NCBI GenBank assembly: GCA_017858055.1
Contig: JAFMCA010000008.1
Span: 1-59,842 of the forward strand
DNA: 59,842 bases
Source of the DNA: Flavobacteriaceae bacterium
Lineage (GTDB): Bacteria > Bacteroidota > Bacteroidia > Flavobacteriales > Flavobacteriaceae
Direction: 5' to 3'
Shown here piece by piece: positions 9,744-18,352 of the stretch. The notes beneath the pieces are model-generated. The model saw only the letters and a program-made list of their open reading frames with translations. It was not told the origin of the DNA and made no database searches. The translations under genes were made by a program, and so were the position numbers. Position 1 is the stretch's first letter; every line of letters begins with the position of its first letter.

Positions 9744-11025
9744 CTTTAATTGCTTTTAATCGAATACTAACAGCGTTTTTGTGTGCCTCCAAGCCTTCAG
9801 CAGCAGCCATGAGTTCAATGGTTTCACCTAGAGACTGGATCCCTTCTTTAGTGATCTTTTGAAACGTAATGGCTTTTCTAAAACTATCTAAATTCACCCC
9901 ACTGTATTGTTTGGCATAGCCGTTTGTAGGTAAGGTATGGTTAGTGCCTGAAGCATAGTCACCCGCACTTTCAGGAGTGTAATTTCCAACAAATACAGAA
10001 CCTGCATTGTTGACGTTTTCGAGGTATAAGGATTCGTTTGTCACACATACGATATAGTGTTCTGGTCCATACGAATTAATAAAATCTATGGCCTCACTAT
10101 CCTTCTCAAAATAAATGGCTTTTGAGTTTTCTAAGGCAGCTGCAGCTATTTCCTTACGAGGTAAATCATCGAGTTGAGCGGCTATAGATTGAGCCACCTG
10201 TTCAAGAAGTGGTTCGTGAGTGGTTACAAAAACGACCTGACTGTCTTTACCGTGTTCCGCTTGTGAAAGAAGGTCTGCAGCGATAAAATCGGCCTTTCCA
10301 CTTTCATCTGCAACAACTAACAATTCACTGGGTCCTGCAGGCATATCGATCGCGACATGATGGCGTGTAGCCCACTGTTTGGCTACCGTAACGTATTGAT
10401 TTCCGGGGCCAAAGATTTTATACACCTTAGGGATTTGTTCCGTACCTAGTGCCATGGCTGCAATGGCTTGAATCCCTCCTACTTTAAAAATCTGCTCAAT
10501 ACCGCATAGCTTCGCTGTATACAAAACTTCAGCAGGAAGCCCTCCCTCTTTATTGGGTGGAGAACACAATACTATTTCCTTACAACCGGCAATTTGAGCA
10601 GGAATTGCAAGCATTAAAATAGTTGAAAACAAAGGTGCTGAACCTCCGGGAATATACAACCCAACCTTTTCAATCGGTTTTTTTTCTTGCCAGCATTCCA
10701 CTCCATTTTGAGTGGTGACTCGGAGGGTTTCGGTGAGTTGTGCCTTATGAAAACGTTCAATATTATCTTTTGCATTTTGAATCGCATTTTTTAAGGGCTC
10801 TGAGACTTTTGTTGCGGCTTGGTCTAGCTCCAAGGAAGTCACTTTAAATTCATCCTGAAGAACACCGTCAAATTGAGCGGTATAATCAATTATCGCTTGA
10901 TCTCCTTTTGCTTTTACGGCATCAAAAACAGAAGCAACGAGAGGTTCTAAGTCTTCATAAGTAGCTGTAGGACGCTGCATAAGCGCTTCCCATTCAGAGG
11001 CGGAAGGAGTTTTATACTGCTTCAT
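9733..11025 (-). CDS. hisD: Histidinol dehydrogenase
   Basis: 430 residues from the ATG at 11025. A longer reading from 11103 would overlap hisG by 79 bases and add a tail not expected for HisD, whereas 11025 gives the tight TAATG junction with the hisG stop. Family motifs are present: YIPGGSAPLFST, GPGNQYVTVAK, PAGPSELLVVADE, LSQAEHGKDSQ with zinc/substrate residues, and GPEHYI. It oxidises histidinol to histidine in two NAD-dependent steps. Confidence 0.96.
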   Translation of the reverse strand: MKQYKTPSASEWEALMQRPTATYEDLEPLVASVFDAVKAKGDQAIIDYTAQFDGVLQDEFKVTSLELDQAATKVSEPLKNAIQNAKDNIERFHKAQLTETLRVTTQNGVECWQEKKPIEKVGLYIPGGSAPLFSTILMLAIPAQIAGCKEIVLCSPPNKEGGLPAEVLYTAKLCGIEQIFKVGGIQAIAAMALGTEQIPKVYKIFGPGNQYVTVAKQWATRHHVAIDMPAGPSELLVVADESGKADFIAADLLSQAEHGKDSQVVFVTTHEPLLEQVAQSIAAQLDDLPRKEIAAAALENSKAIYFEKDSEAIDFINSYGPEHYIVCVTNESLYLENVNNAGSVFVGNYTPESAGDYASGTNHTLPTNGYAKQYSGVNLDSFRKAITFQKITKEGIQSLGETIELMAAAEGLEAHKNAVSIRLKAIKDGI

Positions 11026-11876
11026 TAACGAACCATTTTTTCTATGGGACAGACCAAAATATCCTCTGCTCCAGCTGCTTTTAATTGGTCGATGACTTCC
11101 CAAAAATCTCCAGCATTAATTACAGAATGTAATGAACTCCAGCCTTTTTGAGCAAGAGGTAAGACTGTAGGGCTTTTTAAAACGGGAAGTATATTACTAA
11201 TCGCTTCTATTCTATCATTGGGAGCATTCAATAAGATGTATTTGGATTGTTTTGCTCTCAATACAGACTGTATCCGAAAACGCAGCTTTTCAATTGTCTC
11301 TTTCGTTTCGTCACTAACTTTAGGAGCCTGAACCAAAACCGCCTGCGAACGAGCGATTTCGATAACTTCCTTCAGATTATTTTTAAATAGGGTACTCCCA
11401 CTGGAAACGATATCGCAAATTGCATCTGCCAAACCGATGTTCGGTGCAATCTCAACAGAGCCGTTGATGATGTGGAGATCTGCTGTAATTTGATTGGCCT
11501 CCAAAAAAGCATTCACTGTATTGGGATAAGAAGTTGCGATTCGCTTCCCCGCAAGATCTTCAACCCCTCGAAATCGGGTATTTTTGGGTACAGCTATAGA
11601 AACCCTGCATTTTGAAAATCCCAATTGTTCAATGATCTTGAGGTCCTCCCCTTTTTCAACTAATAAATTTTCACCTAAAATAGCTAAGTCAACCACACCG
11701 TCACGCATGTATTGGGGAATGTCTCCATTTCTTAAATAGAAGACTTCCATTGGGAAATTTCTAGCTTCCGCTTTAAGTTGATCCTTTCCATTGTCAATAG
11801 AAATTCCACAACTTTTGAGTAAGTTCAATGAATCTTCATTGAGTCTCCCTGATTTTTGTATTGCTATACGTACCAT
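11025..11876 (-). CDS. hisG: ATP phosphoribosyltransferase, long form
   Basis: 283 residues, the long (HisG-L) form with a C-terminal ACT-like regulatory domain (from about 210), which is the usual site of feedback inhibition by histidine. Typical segments are AIQKSGRL at the start, DLAILGENLL, RIATSYPNTVNAFL and DAICDIVSSGSTL (PRPP binding). It carries out the first committed step of histidine synthesis. It is the first enzyme gene of the operon and is preceded by the attenuator at 11888-12003. The stop shares a base with the hisD start. Confidence 0.97.
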   Translation of the reverse strand: MVRIAIQKSGRLNEDSLNLLKSCGISIDNGKDQLKAEARNFPMEVFYLRNGDIPQYMRDGVVDLAILGENLLVEKGEDLKIIEQLGFSKCRVSIAVPKNTRFRGVEDLAGKRIATSYPNTVNAFLEANQITADLHIINGSVEIAPNIGLADAICDIVSSGSTLFKNNLKEVIEIARSQAVLVQAPKVSDETKETIEKLRFRIQSVLRAKQSKYILLNAPNDRIEAISNILPVLKSPTVLPLAQKGWSSLHSVINAGDFWEVIDQLKAAGAEDILVCPIEKMVR

Positions 11877-11887
11877 ATCTTTTTAAT

Positions 11888-11917
11888 AAAAAAAACCCGT
11901 CTGATTTCTCAAACGGG
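11888..11917 (-). terminator. Intrinsic terminator of the his attenuator
   Basis: On the minus strand CCCGTTTGA and TCAGACGGG form a 9-bp stem (one G-U pair) closed by a GAAA tetraloop, followed at once by eight U. It sits between the leader peptide and hisG, so it can only act to stop transcription before the structural genes. Its 5' arm can instead pair with 11950-11958. Confidence 0.85.
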
Positions 11918-11943
11918 CTAGTATTAGGTTCATAGACATCCTA

Positions 11944-12003
11944 CTACATCTCGTTTGATTGAGTGTATGTTGTATGATGTATAGAGATTCTTTTTGTTGT
12001 CAT
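11944..12003 (-). CDS. hisL: Histidine operon leader peptide (19 aa)
   Basis: ATG at 12003, TAG at 11944-11946; peptide MTTKRISIHHTTYTQSNEM with two adjacent His codons (residues 9-10). The last codons contain TCAAACGAG (11950-11958), complementary to the 5' arm of the terminator except for one mismatch, so ribosome position on this ORF decides which hairpin forms. It begins only 8 bases after an exact TATATTTG box. I infer function from context; two His codons is a low number for such a leader. Confidence 0.75.
   Translation of the reverse strand: MTTKRISIHHTTYTQSNEM
11950..11958 (-). promoter_or_regulatory. his antiterminator arm
   Basis: Minus-strand TCAAACGAG pairs with terminator 5' arm CCCGTTTGA (11909-11917): seven consecutive pairs, one A-C mismatch, one more G-C. 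The pairing excludes the terminator stem. A ribosome paused at the two His codons (11974-11979) would leave this segment free; a ribosome at the leader stop would cover it. A further hairpin (11919-11928 with 11940-11946) lies between the two. Confidence 0.7.
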
Positions 12004-12011
12004 TTGATTTG

Positions 12012-12019
12012 CAAATATA
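12012..12019 (-). promoter_or_regulatory. his operon promoter, -7 box TATATTTG
   Basis: Exact Bacteroidota -7 consensus on the minus strand. With the spacing seen at the SRP RNA gene, transcription would start near 12007, giving the leader peptide a 5' UTR of about 4 bases. I see no clear -33 TTG at the usual distance. Confidence 0.6.
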
Positions 12020-12046
12020 TTTAAAAAAATTAAATAATGAATTTGC

Positions 12047-12865
12047 TTATTGATTTCCTAATATAATAGGCAAGCCTTTATCACCACTTCCGATTACAAT
12101 CACTTTTGCATTTGGAGATTCGGAAAGCTTGATTGTCGCTTCGATTCCTTTTTCTTGAAGAATTTTATCTGTTAGTGACGCACTTAGGATTCGGTTTGCT
12201 GTAGCTTTACCTTCGGCATCAATTCGCTGACGTTCTGCTTCTTGTTTTGCTTTTTCAATACGGAATTCGTATTCCAATGCTTCTTGCTCTTGGTTTAATT
12301 TTCGCTCAATGGCTTCTCGAATAGCTATAGGAAGTGTTACATCACGAACCAAAACAGCATTAAGTTGAACGTATTGGTCCTCTACTGCCTTTCTAGTTTC
12401 TTCAAAAATTTCATTTTGGATAGCATCCCTTTTGGTTGAATACAATTGCTCAGGAGTATAACGACCCACTATAGATCGGGCTACTGCACGTATTTGAGGA
12501 ATAATGATAATATTGAGGTAGTTTTCTCCTTTCGTTTTGTGAAGTAAACCCAATTCTGAAATTTTGGGTTGATATAATACAGAGATGTCCAAACTAATTT
12601 CTAGCCCGTTTGAAGACAATACCTGCATTTTACTTTCGAATACCTCTTGTTGCTTGACGTTATAAATATATACCTTATTCCAAGGAGCAATGACATGAAA
12701 TCCTTCTCCTAGCGGTGGTTCGTCGGTTACGACTCCTCCTCCAAAGGTTTTGAAGAGTACTCCAGCTTCACCATATCCAATATTAATAGAGGATTTGGAA
12801 ATAAAAATAAGCAAGACTACAACGAGTAAAATAATAGGCAGTCCAATTTTAGGTAATTTTTGCAT
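12047..12865 (-). CDS. Prohibitin-like SPFH-domain membrane protein
   Basis: 272 residues. One N-terminal membrane segment (about residues 6-25, LPIILLVVVLLIFI) is followed by an SPFH/Band 7 domain (from about 28) and a helical, charged region (about 175-235) rich in Glu, Ala, Arg and Gln that would form the coiled coil used for ring assembly. This is a prohibitin/HflC-like layout; such proteins form membrane scaffolds that often modulate FtsH-type proteases. It follows fabG by 17 bases and is probably the last gene of the lpxD-to-fabG run. Confidence 0.88.
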   Translation of the reverse strand: MQKLPKIGLPIILLVVVLLIFISKSSINIGYGEAGVLFKTFGGGVVTDEPPLGEGFHVIAPWNKVYIYNVKQQEVFESKMQVLSSNGLEISLDISVLYQPKISELGLLHKTKGENYLNIIIIPQIRAVARSIVGRYTPEQLYSTKRDAIQNEIFEETRKAVEDQYVQLNAVLVRDVTLPIAIREAIERKLNQEQEALEYEFRIEKAKQEAERQRIDAEGKATANRILSASLTDKILQEKGIEATIKLSESPNAKVIVIGSGDKGLPIILGNQ

Positions 12866-12882
12866 AATTCTTTTTTTAAGAT

Positions 12883-13629
12883 TTAAGTTAACATTCCTCC
12901 ATCTACATGGAGCACTTGTCCAGTAATATAACTGGAAAGATCAGAAGCTAAAAAGACACATGCATTTGCAACGTCTTCGGGCTGTCCACCTCTTTTTAGG
13001 GGAATACCCTCCCTCCATCCTTGAACTACTTCTTCGGATAGTTTAGCCGTCATTTCAGTTTCTATGAAACCCGGGGCAATCACATTAGATCGTATATTTC
13101 TAGAGCCCAGCTCTAAGGCGATCGATTTTGAAAAACCAATAATTCCGGCTTTTGAAGCTGCGTAATTCGATTGACCCGCATTTCCTTTTACACCTACTAC
13201 AGAACTCATGTGGATTAGGGACCCGTTACGCTGTTTAAGAAAAGTGCGTTGTACCGCTTTGGTCATGTTGAAAATAGATTTTAGATTCACCTCAATCACG
13301 TGATCAAAATCTTCCTCGCTCATACGCATCAACAAATTGTCTTTGGTTATGCCGGCATTGTTGATCAATATATCTAAGCCGCCGAAATCCTTGAGAACCG
13401 TATCCACGAGCTCTTGAGCTTGTTCAAAATGTGCAGCATTACTTTGATATCCTTTAACCTGTACTCCACTTGCGCTAAGCTCTTTAGTTAAGGAATCTGC
13501 AGCTTCTTGATTACTGCTATATGTAAAAGCAATGGCGCATCCGTGTTCAGTAAATACTTTAGCGATTCCTCTACCGATTCCTCTACTAGCTCCGGTAATA
13601 ATTGCAGTTTTTCCCTCTAATAACTTCAT
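12883..13629 (-). CDS. fabG: 3-oxoacyl-ACP reductase
   Basis: 248 residues from the ATG at 13629, which places the first beta-strand and TGASRGIG (NADPH binding) where FabG has them; the in-frame start at 13638 adds only three residues. NNAGIT, the catalytic Ser in HMSSVVG and YAASK (Tyr/Lys) are all present, and the end VLHVDGGM is typical. It reduces 3-oxoacyl-ACP in fatty acid elongation. It starts 9 bases after sucD. Confidence 0.93.
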   Translation of the reverse strand: MKLLEGKTAIITGASRGIGRGIAKVFTEHGCAIAFTYSSNQEAADSLTKELSASGVQVKGYQSNAAHFEQAQELVDTVLKDFGGLDILINNAGITKDNLLMRMSEEDFDHVIEVNLKSIFNMTKAVQRTFLKQRNGSLIHMSSVVGVKGNAGQSNYAASKAGIIGFSKSIALELGSRNIRSNVIAPGFIETEMTAKLSEEVVQGWREGIPLKRGGQPEDVANACVFLASDLSSYITGQVLHVDGGMLT

Positions 13630-13638
13630 ATAATACAC

Positions 13639-14511
13639 TTAAGACATTACTTCTGCAACCTTAGCCCCTATTTGTGCGGGTGAATCCACGACATGAATAC
13701 CACACTCCCGCATAATTCGTTTTTTAGCTTCTGCAGTATCTTCACTTCCACCAACAATAGCACCTGCATGCCCCATAGTTCTTCCCTTAGGAGCTGTTTC
13801 GCCTGCTATAAATCCAATAACAGGTTTTTTATTTCCCGTAGCTTTTATCCATTTTGCTGCATCCGCTTCTAACTGACCCCCTATTTCACCAATCATAACG
13901 ATGCACGTAGTCTCAGGATCATTCATAAATAGCTCTACCGCATCTTTAGTGGTTGTTCCTATGATGGGATCACCACCAATTCCAATTGCTGTAGAAATTC
14001 CTAATCCTTCACTTACTACTTGATCGGAAGCCTCATAAGTTAGGGTACCCGATTTGGAAACGATGCCAACAGATCCCTTTTTAAAAACGAAACCAGGCAT
14101 GATTCCCACTTTGGCTTCCCCTGGGGTAATTACCCCAGGACAGTTAGGACCAATTAGCGTGGCTCCTTGAGCTTTTACATATTGGAAAGCCTTAGTCATG
14201 TCATTAACTGGAATGCCTTCCGTGATCGTGATTATAACTTTAATGCCGGCTTCAGCGGCTTCCATAATAGCGTCTGCAGCGAATGCTGGGGGGACAAAAA
14301 TAATAGAGGTATCTGCACCTACTTTTTCTACCGCCTCTGCCACAGAGTTAAAAACGGGCTTGTCTAAATGCGTTTGACCGCCTTTACCCGGAGTTACCCC
14401 ACCGACTACGTTTGTTCCGTATTCGATCATTTGTGTGGCGTGGAAGGTTCCTTCACTCCCAGTAAATCCTTGTACAATGATTTTAGATGCTTTGTTTACA
14501 AGTACACTCAT
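13639..14511 (-). CDS. sucD: Succinyl-CoA synthetase, alpha subunit
   Basis: 290 residues. CoA-binding Rossmann segment at the N-terminus ([13 protein letters not shown]), [20 protein letters not shown], and the phosphorylated His in [11 protein letters not shown] (about residue 246) are present. It forms the succinyl-CoA ligase of the TCA cycle with SucC, whose gene is not in this window. It lies between efp and fabG in one direction. Confidence 0.96.
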   Translation of the reverse strand: MSVLVNKASKIIVQGFTGSEGTFHATQMIEYGTNVVGGVTPGKGGQTHLDKPVFNSVAEAVEKVGADTSIIFVPPAFAADAIMEAAEAGIKVIITITEGIPVNDMTKAFQYVKAQGATLIGPNCPGVITPGEAKVGIMPGFVFKKGSVGIVSKSGTLTYEASDQVVSEGLGISTAIGIGGDPIIGTTTKDAVELFMNDPETTCIVMIGEIGGQLEADAAKWIKATGNKKPVIGFIAGETAPKGRTMGHAGAIVGGSEDTAEAKKRIMRECGIHVVDSPAQIGAKVAEVMS

Positions 14512-14536
14512 AGTTTCTTATTTCTCAATTAGTAAT

Positions 14537-15103
14537 TTATTCTTTTACCCGTTCGATGTAGCTCCCTTTTTCGGTATCTACTTTGATTTTATCTCCTTCG
14601 TTTATAAACAACGGAACATTAATGGCTGCTCCTGTTTCCACTGTTGCGGGTTTGGTCGCATTGGTTGCCGTGTTTCCTTTTACGCCGGGTTCTGTATGTG
14701 TGACTTCCAATACGACACTAGCTGGCATATCTGCAGATAAGGGCAGCCCGTCCTCAGTATTGATTGAAATGGATACCATTTCTCCTTCCTTAAGGAGTTC
14801 TGGTGAATCCAGAATTTTCTTGCTGACACTGATCTGATTGTAATCCTCTGTATTCATGAAATGGAACTGCTCCCCTTCACTGTATAAGAATTGGTATTTT
14901 TGTGTTTCTACTCGAATGTCTTCTATTTTATGACCTGCAGAAAAAGTATTCTCTAATACCTTTCCGGAAGTCACGCTTCTGAGTTTTGTCCGAACAAAGG
15001 CTGGACCTTTTCCAGGTTTAACGTGTAAAAATTCGATTATTTTGTAAATGTCGTTGTTGTACTTGATGCACAATCCTTTTCGGATATCTGATGTTGATGC
15101 CAT
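14537..15103 (-). CDS. efp: Elongation factor P
   Basis: 188 residues, full length, with three beta-barrel domains. The domain I loop HVKPGKGPAF places Lys32 at the tip that reaches the peptidyl-transferase centre; in other bacteria this residue may be modified, and no modifying enzyme gene is visible here. EF-P relieves stalling at polyproline. It sits 13 bases after lpxA and 25 before sucD. Confidence 0.96.
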   Translation of the reverse strand: MASTSDIRKGLCIKYNNDIYKIIEFLHVKPGKGPAFVRTKLRSVTSGKVLENTFSAGHKIEDIRVETQKYQFLYSEGEQFHFMNTEDYNQISVSKKILDSPELLKEGEMVSISINTEDGLPLSADMPASVVLEVTHTEPGVKGNTATNATKPATVETGAAINVPLFINEGDKIKVDTEKGSYIERVKE

Positions 15104-15116
15104 ATAATGTTCAAAT

Positions 15117-15902
15117 TTAACTTTTTTGGTCGTACCCTCTTACAATTCCATGCTTTGATTTTTCAATGAACTGCAAAATAATACCTCTTTCTTCTGTAGG
15201 TTCAATTTCTGACTTAATGACTTCAATAGCTTGGGAAATATTGTATTTGCTTTTAAATAAAATCTTATAAATTTTTTGAATTTGCTCGATTTGATTTTTA
15301 GACACGCCATTACGCTCCATACCGATCGAATTTACTCCAGTAAAAATTAAGGGGTCCCGAGCAACTTTCACATAAGGGGGAATGTCTTTACGAACTAAAG
15401 AACCTCCAGAAATAAAAGCAAAATCACCGATATTGCAAAACTGCTGGATAGCCGTAAGCCCAGCTAAAACGACATAATTCCCAATCGTAATGTGCCCAGC
15501 TAAGGTACTGTTGTTGGAAAAAATGCAATGATGCCCAATAGTACAATCGTGGGCTACATGGGAATACGCCATTATCAAACAATGGGATCCAATCTCTGTT
15601 TTACCACTGGAAGAAGTCCCTCTGTTTATGGTCGCACATTCTCGAATAACGGTGTGATCCCCTATAATTGCTAGAGTATCTTCACCATTAAATTTTAAGT
15701 CTTGAGGGATCGCACTGATAACAGCTCCTGGGAAAATCTTACAGTTTTTTCCGATACGCGCGCCTTCCATAATGGTGACATTGGAACCAATCCATGTATT
15801 TTCTCCAATTTCTACATTGTCATGTATAGAAGTAAAAGAATCTATAGAAACGTTAGCGGCAATTTTTGCGTTAGGATGAATATAGGTAAATGGTTGTGAC
15901 AT
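15117..15902 (-). CDS. lpxA: UDP-N-acetylglucosamine O-acyltransferase
   Basis: 261 residues with left-handed beta-helix hexapeptide repeats over the first two thirds and an alpha-helical C-terminus. The catalytic His lies in MAYSHVAHDC (about 121-124), and the NNSTLAGH segment follows, as in LpxA. It attaches the first 3-hydroxyacyl chain in lipid A synthesis. It is 2 bases from the lpxC-fabZ stop, so the lpx genes form one run. Confidence 0.96.
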   Translation of the reverse strand: MSQPFTYIHPNAKIAANVSIDSFTSIHDNVEIGENTWIGSNVTIMEGARIGKNCKIFPGAVISAIPQDLKFNGEDTLAIIGDHTVIRECATINRGTSSSGKTEIGSHCLIMAYSHVAHDCTIGHHCIFSNNSTLAGHITIGNYVVLAGLTAIQQFCNIGDFAFISGGSLVRKDIPPYVKVARDPLIFTGVNSIGMERNGVSKNQIEQIQKIYKILFKSKYNISQAIEVIKSEIEPTEERGIILQFIEKSKHGIVRGYDQKS

Positions 15903-15904
15903 GG

Positions 15905-17314
15905 TTAATTTGTAGATTTACGTCGAGAAATTTGTGCCATTAGATCACCTTCACTCACGAGCTGGTCGTTTACAAAAGCAAGCCCTCTCATATTACAAAT
16001 TCCACGTCTTATCGGGGTTAAAAGTTCTAATTTGAAAATCAAAGTATCCCCAGGATAAACAGGGCGCTTGAATTTTACATTGTCAATTTTCATAAAAAAA
16101 GTCAGGTAATTCTCTGGGTCAGGAACCGTACTTAATACGAGCACACCTCCTGCTTGTGCCATAGATTCTATCTGTAAAACTCCGGGCATTACTGGTGCTC
16201 CTGGAAAATGTCCCTGAAAAAAAGATTCGTTCATGGTCACGTTCTTTAACCCGATGACATGTTGATCCGAAAGTTCTAATATTTTATCAACTAATAAAAA
16301 AGGAGGTCTGTGTGGTAACATATCCATAATCTGATTGACATCCATCACAGGGGGTTTAGACCAATCAATTACAGGTGCATGACATTTCTTTTGTTGCTTA
16401 ATCAAAAGCGCAATTTCTTTCGCAAAATTAGTGTTGATTTTATGACCGGGCTTTGTCGCTATGATTTTTCCCTGAATGGGCATGCCAACCAACGCTAAAT
16501 CCCCGACCAGGTCTAACAATTTATGACGTGCCGCTTCATTGGTGTGGTTAAGCTTCAAATTGTCAAGAATCCCATTGGGTTTAACGGTAATTTGATCCTT
16601 TCCAAATGCTTTTTTTAATCGCTCCATATTGGCATTTGCCAAGGGCTGATTCACATAGACAATAGCATTGTTTAAATCTCCTCCTTTGATAAGTCCATGA
16701 TCCAAAAGTTGTTCAAGTTCATGAAGAAAGCTAAAAGTTCGCGCTGGAGCGATCTCTTTTGCAAAATCATCTATCCTTTCCAACACGGCATTTTGAGTTC
16801 CTAGTACCGTAGTTTCAAAATCAATCATCACACTGTAGGAAGTATGATCGGAAGGGACTATTAAAATTTCACTTCCTGTATCAGGATCCTTATGTTGTAA
16901 CACTTCTTGAACAACAAAAACCTCTTGCGGTTCATCTTGTTCGATCACTCCTGCTATGGCTATCGCATCACAGTAGGGTTTTGATGAACCGTCCAATATA
17001 GGTAGTTCGGAACCGTTGATTTCAATGGTACAATTGTTTATGGAGCTTCCGATTAGGGCAGCAAGTAAATGTTCTGTGGTTTGTATCTCTACTTCTTCTT
17101 TGATTAGAGTGGTACTTCGTTCTGTACGTAGAACGAAATTTGCCAAGGCAGGAATTTCTACAGGAGGATTATAATCGGTTCGAACAAATTTGATTCCAGA
17201 GTTTTCCTCAGCTGGTTTTAATTCAAGATCAATTTTTTTACCACTGTGTAAGCCTACACCTTCTAAGCGTATAGATTTTGCTAGGGTTTTTTGGGGGGTT
17301 GTTTGTTTAATCAT
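15905..17314 (-). CDS. lpxC-fabZ: LpxC-FabZ fusion: UDP-3-O-acyl-GlcNAc deacetylase / 3-hydroxyacyl-ACP dehydratase
   Basis: 469 residues joining two enzymes that compete for the same 3-hydroxyacyl-ACP pool. The LpxC part (about 1-310) shows zinc ligands in TTEHLLAAL and in HKLLDLVGD. The FabZ part (from about 320) has LPHRPPFLLVD and the catalytic His/Glu in GHFPGAPVMPGVLQIE. The fusion is a known Bacteroidota trait and may balance lipid A against fatty acid synthesis. One base separates it from lpxD. Confidence 0.97.
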   Translation of the reverse strand: MIKQTTPQKTLAKSIRLEGVGLHSGKKIDLELKPAEENSGIKFVRTDYNPPVEIPALANFVLRTERSTTLIKEEVEIQTTEHLLAALIGSSINNCTIEINGSELPILDGSSKPYCDAIAIAGVIEQDEPQEVFVVQEVLQHKDPDTGSEILIVPSDHTSYSVMIDFETTVLGTQNAVLERIDDFAKEIAPARTFSFLHELEQLLDHGLIKGGDLNNAIVYVNQPLANANMERLKKAFGKDQITVKPNGILDNLKLNHTNEAARHKLLDLVGDLALVGMPIQGKIIATKPGHKINTNFAKEIALLIKQQKKCHAPVIDWSKPPVMDVNQIMDMLPHRPPFLLVDKILELSDQHVIGLKNVTMNESFFQGHFPGAPVMPGVLQIESMAQAGGVLVLSTVPDPENYLTFFMKIDNVKFKRPVYPGDTLIFKLELLTPIRRGICNMRGLAFVNDQLVSEGDLMAQISRRKSTN

Positions 17315-17315
17315 T

Positions 17316-18335
17316 TTATCTGTTATTTTCTAAGCTTGATAAACGTGATTCTATGGAAGGTAAACGTTTGAATAAAGCATACGATTTATAATACGATTTA
17401 TACTCTACTGCGGGGGTGCCTTGAATGGCTTTACCGCTAGGAATATTTTTTATTACGCCTGTTTGCCCCTGTATCTGAACTCCATCACCTAAAGTAAGAT
17501 GACCCGCAATCCCTACTTGACCCCCAATAACACAATGAGCACCGATTTTTGTAGAACCTGCAATACCAGTTTGGGCAGCAATTACAGTGTTTTTACCTAT
17601 TTCTACATTATGAGCAATTTGAACTAAATTATCCAATTTTACACCTTCTTGAATTACAGTTGATCCTAAAGTAGCTCTATCGATGGTTGTATTTGCTCCG
17701 ATTTCAACATGATCATGAACAATTACATTTCCAATTTGAGGTATTTTCAAATAGGAATTTTGACCTTGCGGGGCAAAACCAAATCCATCTGAACCTATCA
17801 CAACTCCGGAATGCAGGATGCAATGCGCCCCTATTTTGGTTTGATCCAAAAGTGTAACTCGTGGATGCAAATGAGTTCTTTTTTTAATTTGTACATCAGC
17901 TCCAATCACAGAATGAGCATGAACTTGAACTCCCTCTTCCAATATCGAATTGGGGCCAACACACACATAAGCACCGAGAAAGACCCCCTCAGCCAAATGA
18001 GCGGTAGGATCTACTTGTGCCGTTTTGTGTATACCCACTTGTTTCTTTGCTGAACTTTCAGACCACAAGATCAAAAGTTGGGTAAATGCAGCATAGGCAT
18101 CGTCAACACGAATTAATGTAGTGGAAATACGGTCGCTTACCTTTATGTTTTTTGAAACGATTACAGCACTAGCTTTTGTTTTTTCTAGGAAATGAAAATA
18201 CTTGCTATTGGAAAGAAATGAAATAGAGCCTGCATGAGCATCTTCTATCTTAGAGAGGCTGTTAATGAAAACATTAGCATCCCCCTCAACAGTTCCATTA
18301 AGTTTTTTTGCGATTTCTAAGGCCGTAAAATCCAT
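17316..18335 (-). CDS. lpxD: UDP-3-O-(3-hydroxyacyl)glucosamine N-acyltransferase
   Basis: 339 residues: an N-terminal UDP-binding domain (about 1-100), a long hexapeptide beta-helix, and a C-terminal helix. The catalytic His is in [10 protein letters not shown], and the end of the helix has [12 protein letters not shown]. It adds the second acyl chain of lipid A. It is the first gene of the lpx run. The ATG lies exactly 4 bases after an exact TATTTTTG box, so its mRNA is probably leaderless. Confidence 0.96.
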   Translation of the reverse strand: MDFTALEIAKKLNGTVEGDANVFINSLSKIEDAHAGSISFLSNSKYFHFLEKTKASAVIVSKNIKVSDRISTTLIRVDDAYAAFTQLLILWSESSAKKQVGIHKTAQVDPTAHLAEGVFLGAYVCVGPNSILEEGVQVHAHSVIGADVQIKKRTHLHPRVTLLDQTKIGAHCILHSGVVIGSDGFGFAPQGQNSYLKIPQIGNVIVHDHVEIGANTTIDRATLGSTVIQEGVKLDNLVQIAHNVEIGKNTVIAAQTGIAGSTKIGAHCVIGGQVGIAGHLTLGDGVQIQGQTGVIKNIPSGKAIQGTPAVEYKSYYKSYALFKRLPSIESRLSSLENNR

Positions 18336-18339
18336 CGTG

Positions 18340-18347
18340 CAAAAATA
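18340..18347 (-). promoter_or_regulatory. lpxD promoter, -7 box TATTTTTG
   Basis: Exact consensus on the minus strand, in the 17-base gap between the HD gene and lpxD. Four bases separate the box from the lpxD ATG, the same distance as between the SRP RNA box and the SRP RNA 5' end. Confidence 0.6.
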
Positions 18348-18352
18348 GGTAT

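Noticed and set aside
9733-11103. Longer hisD with a 26-residue N-terminal extension
   Set aside because: Would overlap hisG by 79 bases and adds a tail not expected in HisD; ATG at 11025 gives a normal TAATG junction.
12020-12046. -33 element for the his promoter
   Set aside because: No TTG at the expected distance upstream of the -7 box; only T-rich sequence is present, so I did not annotate it.
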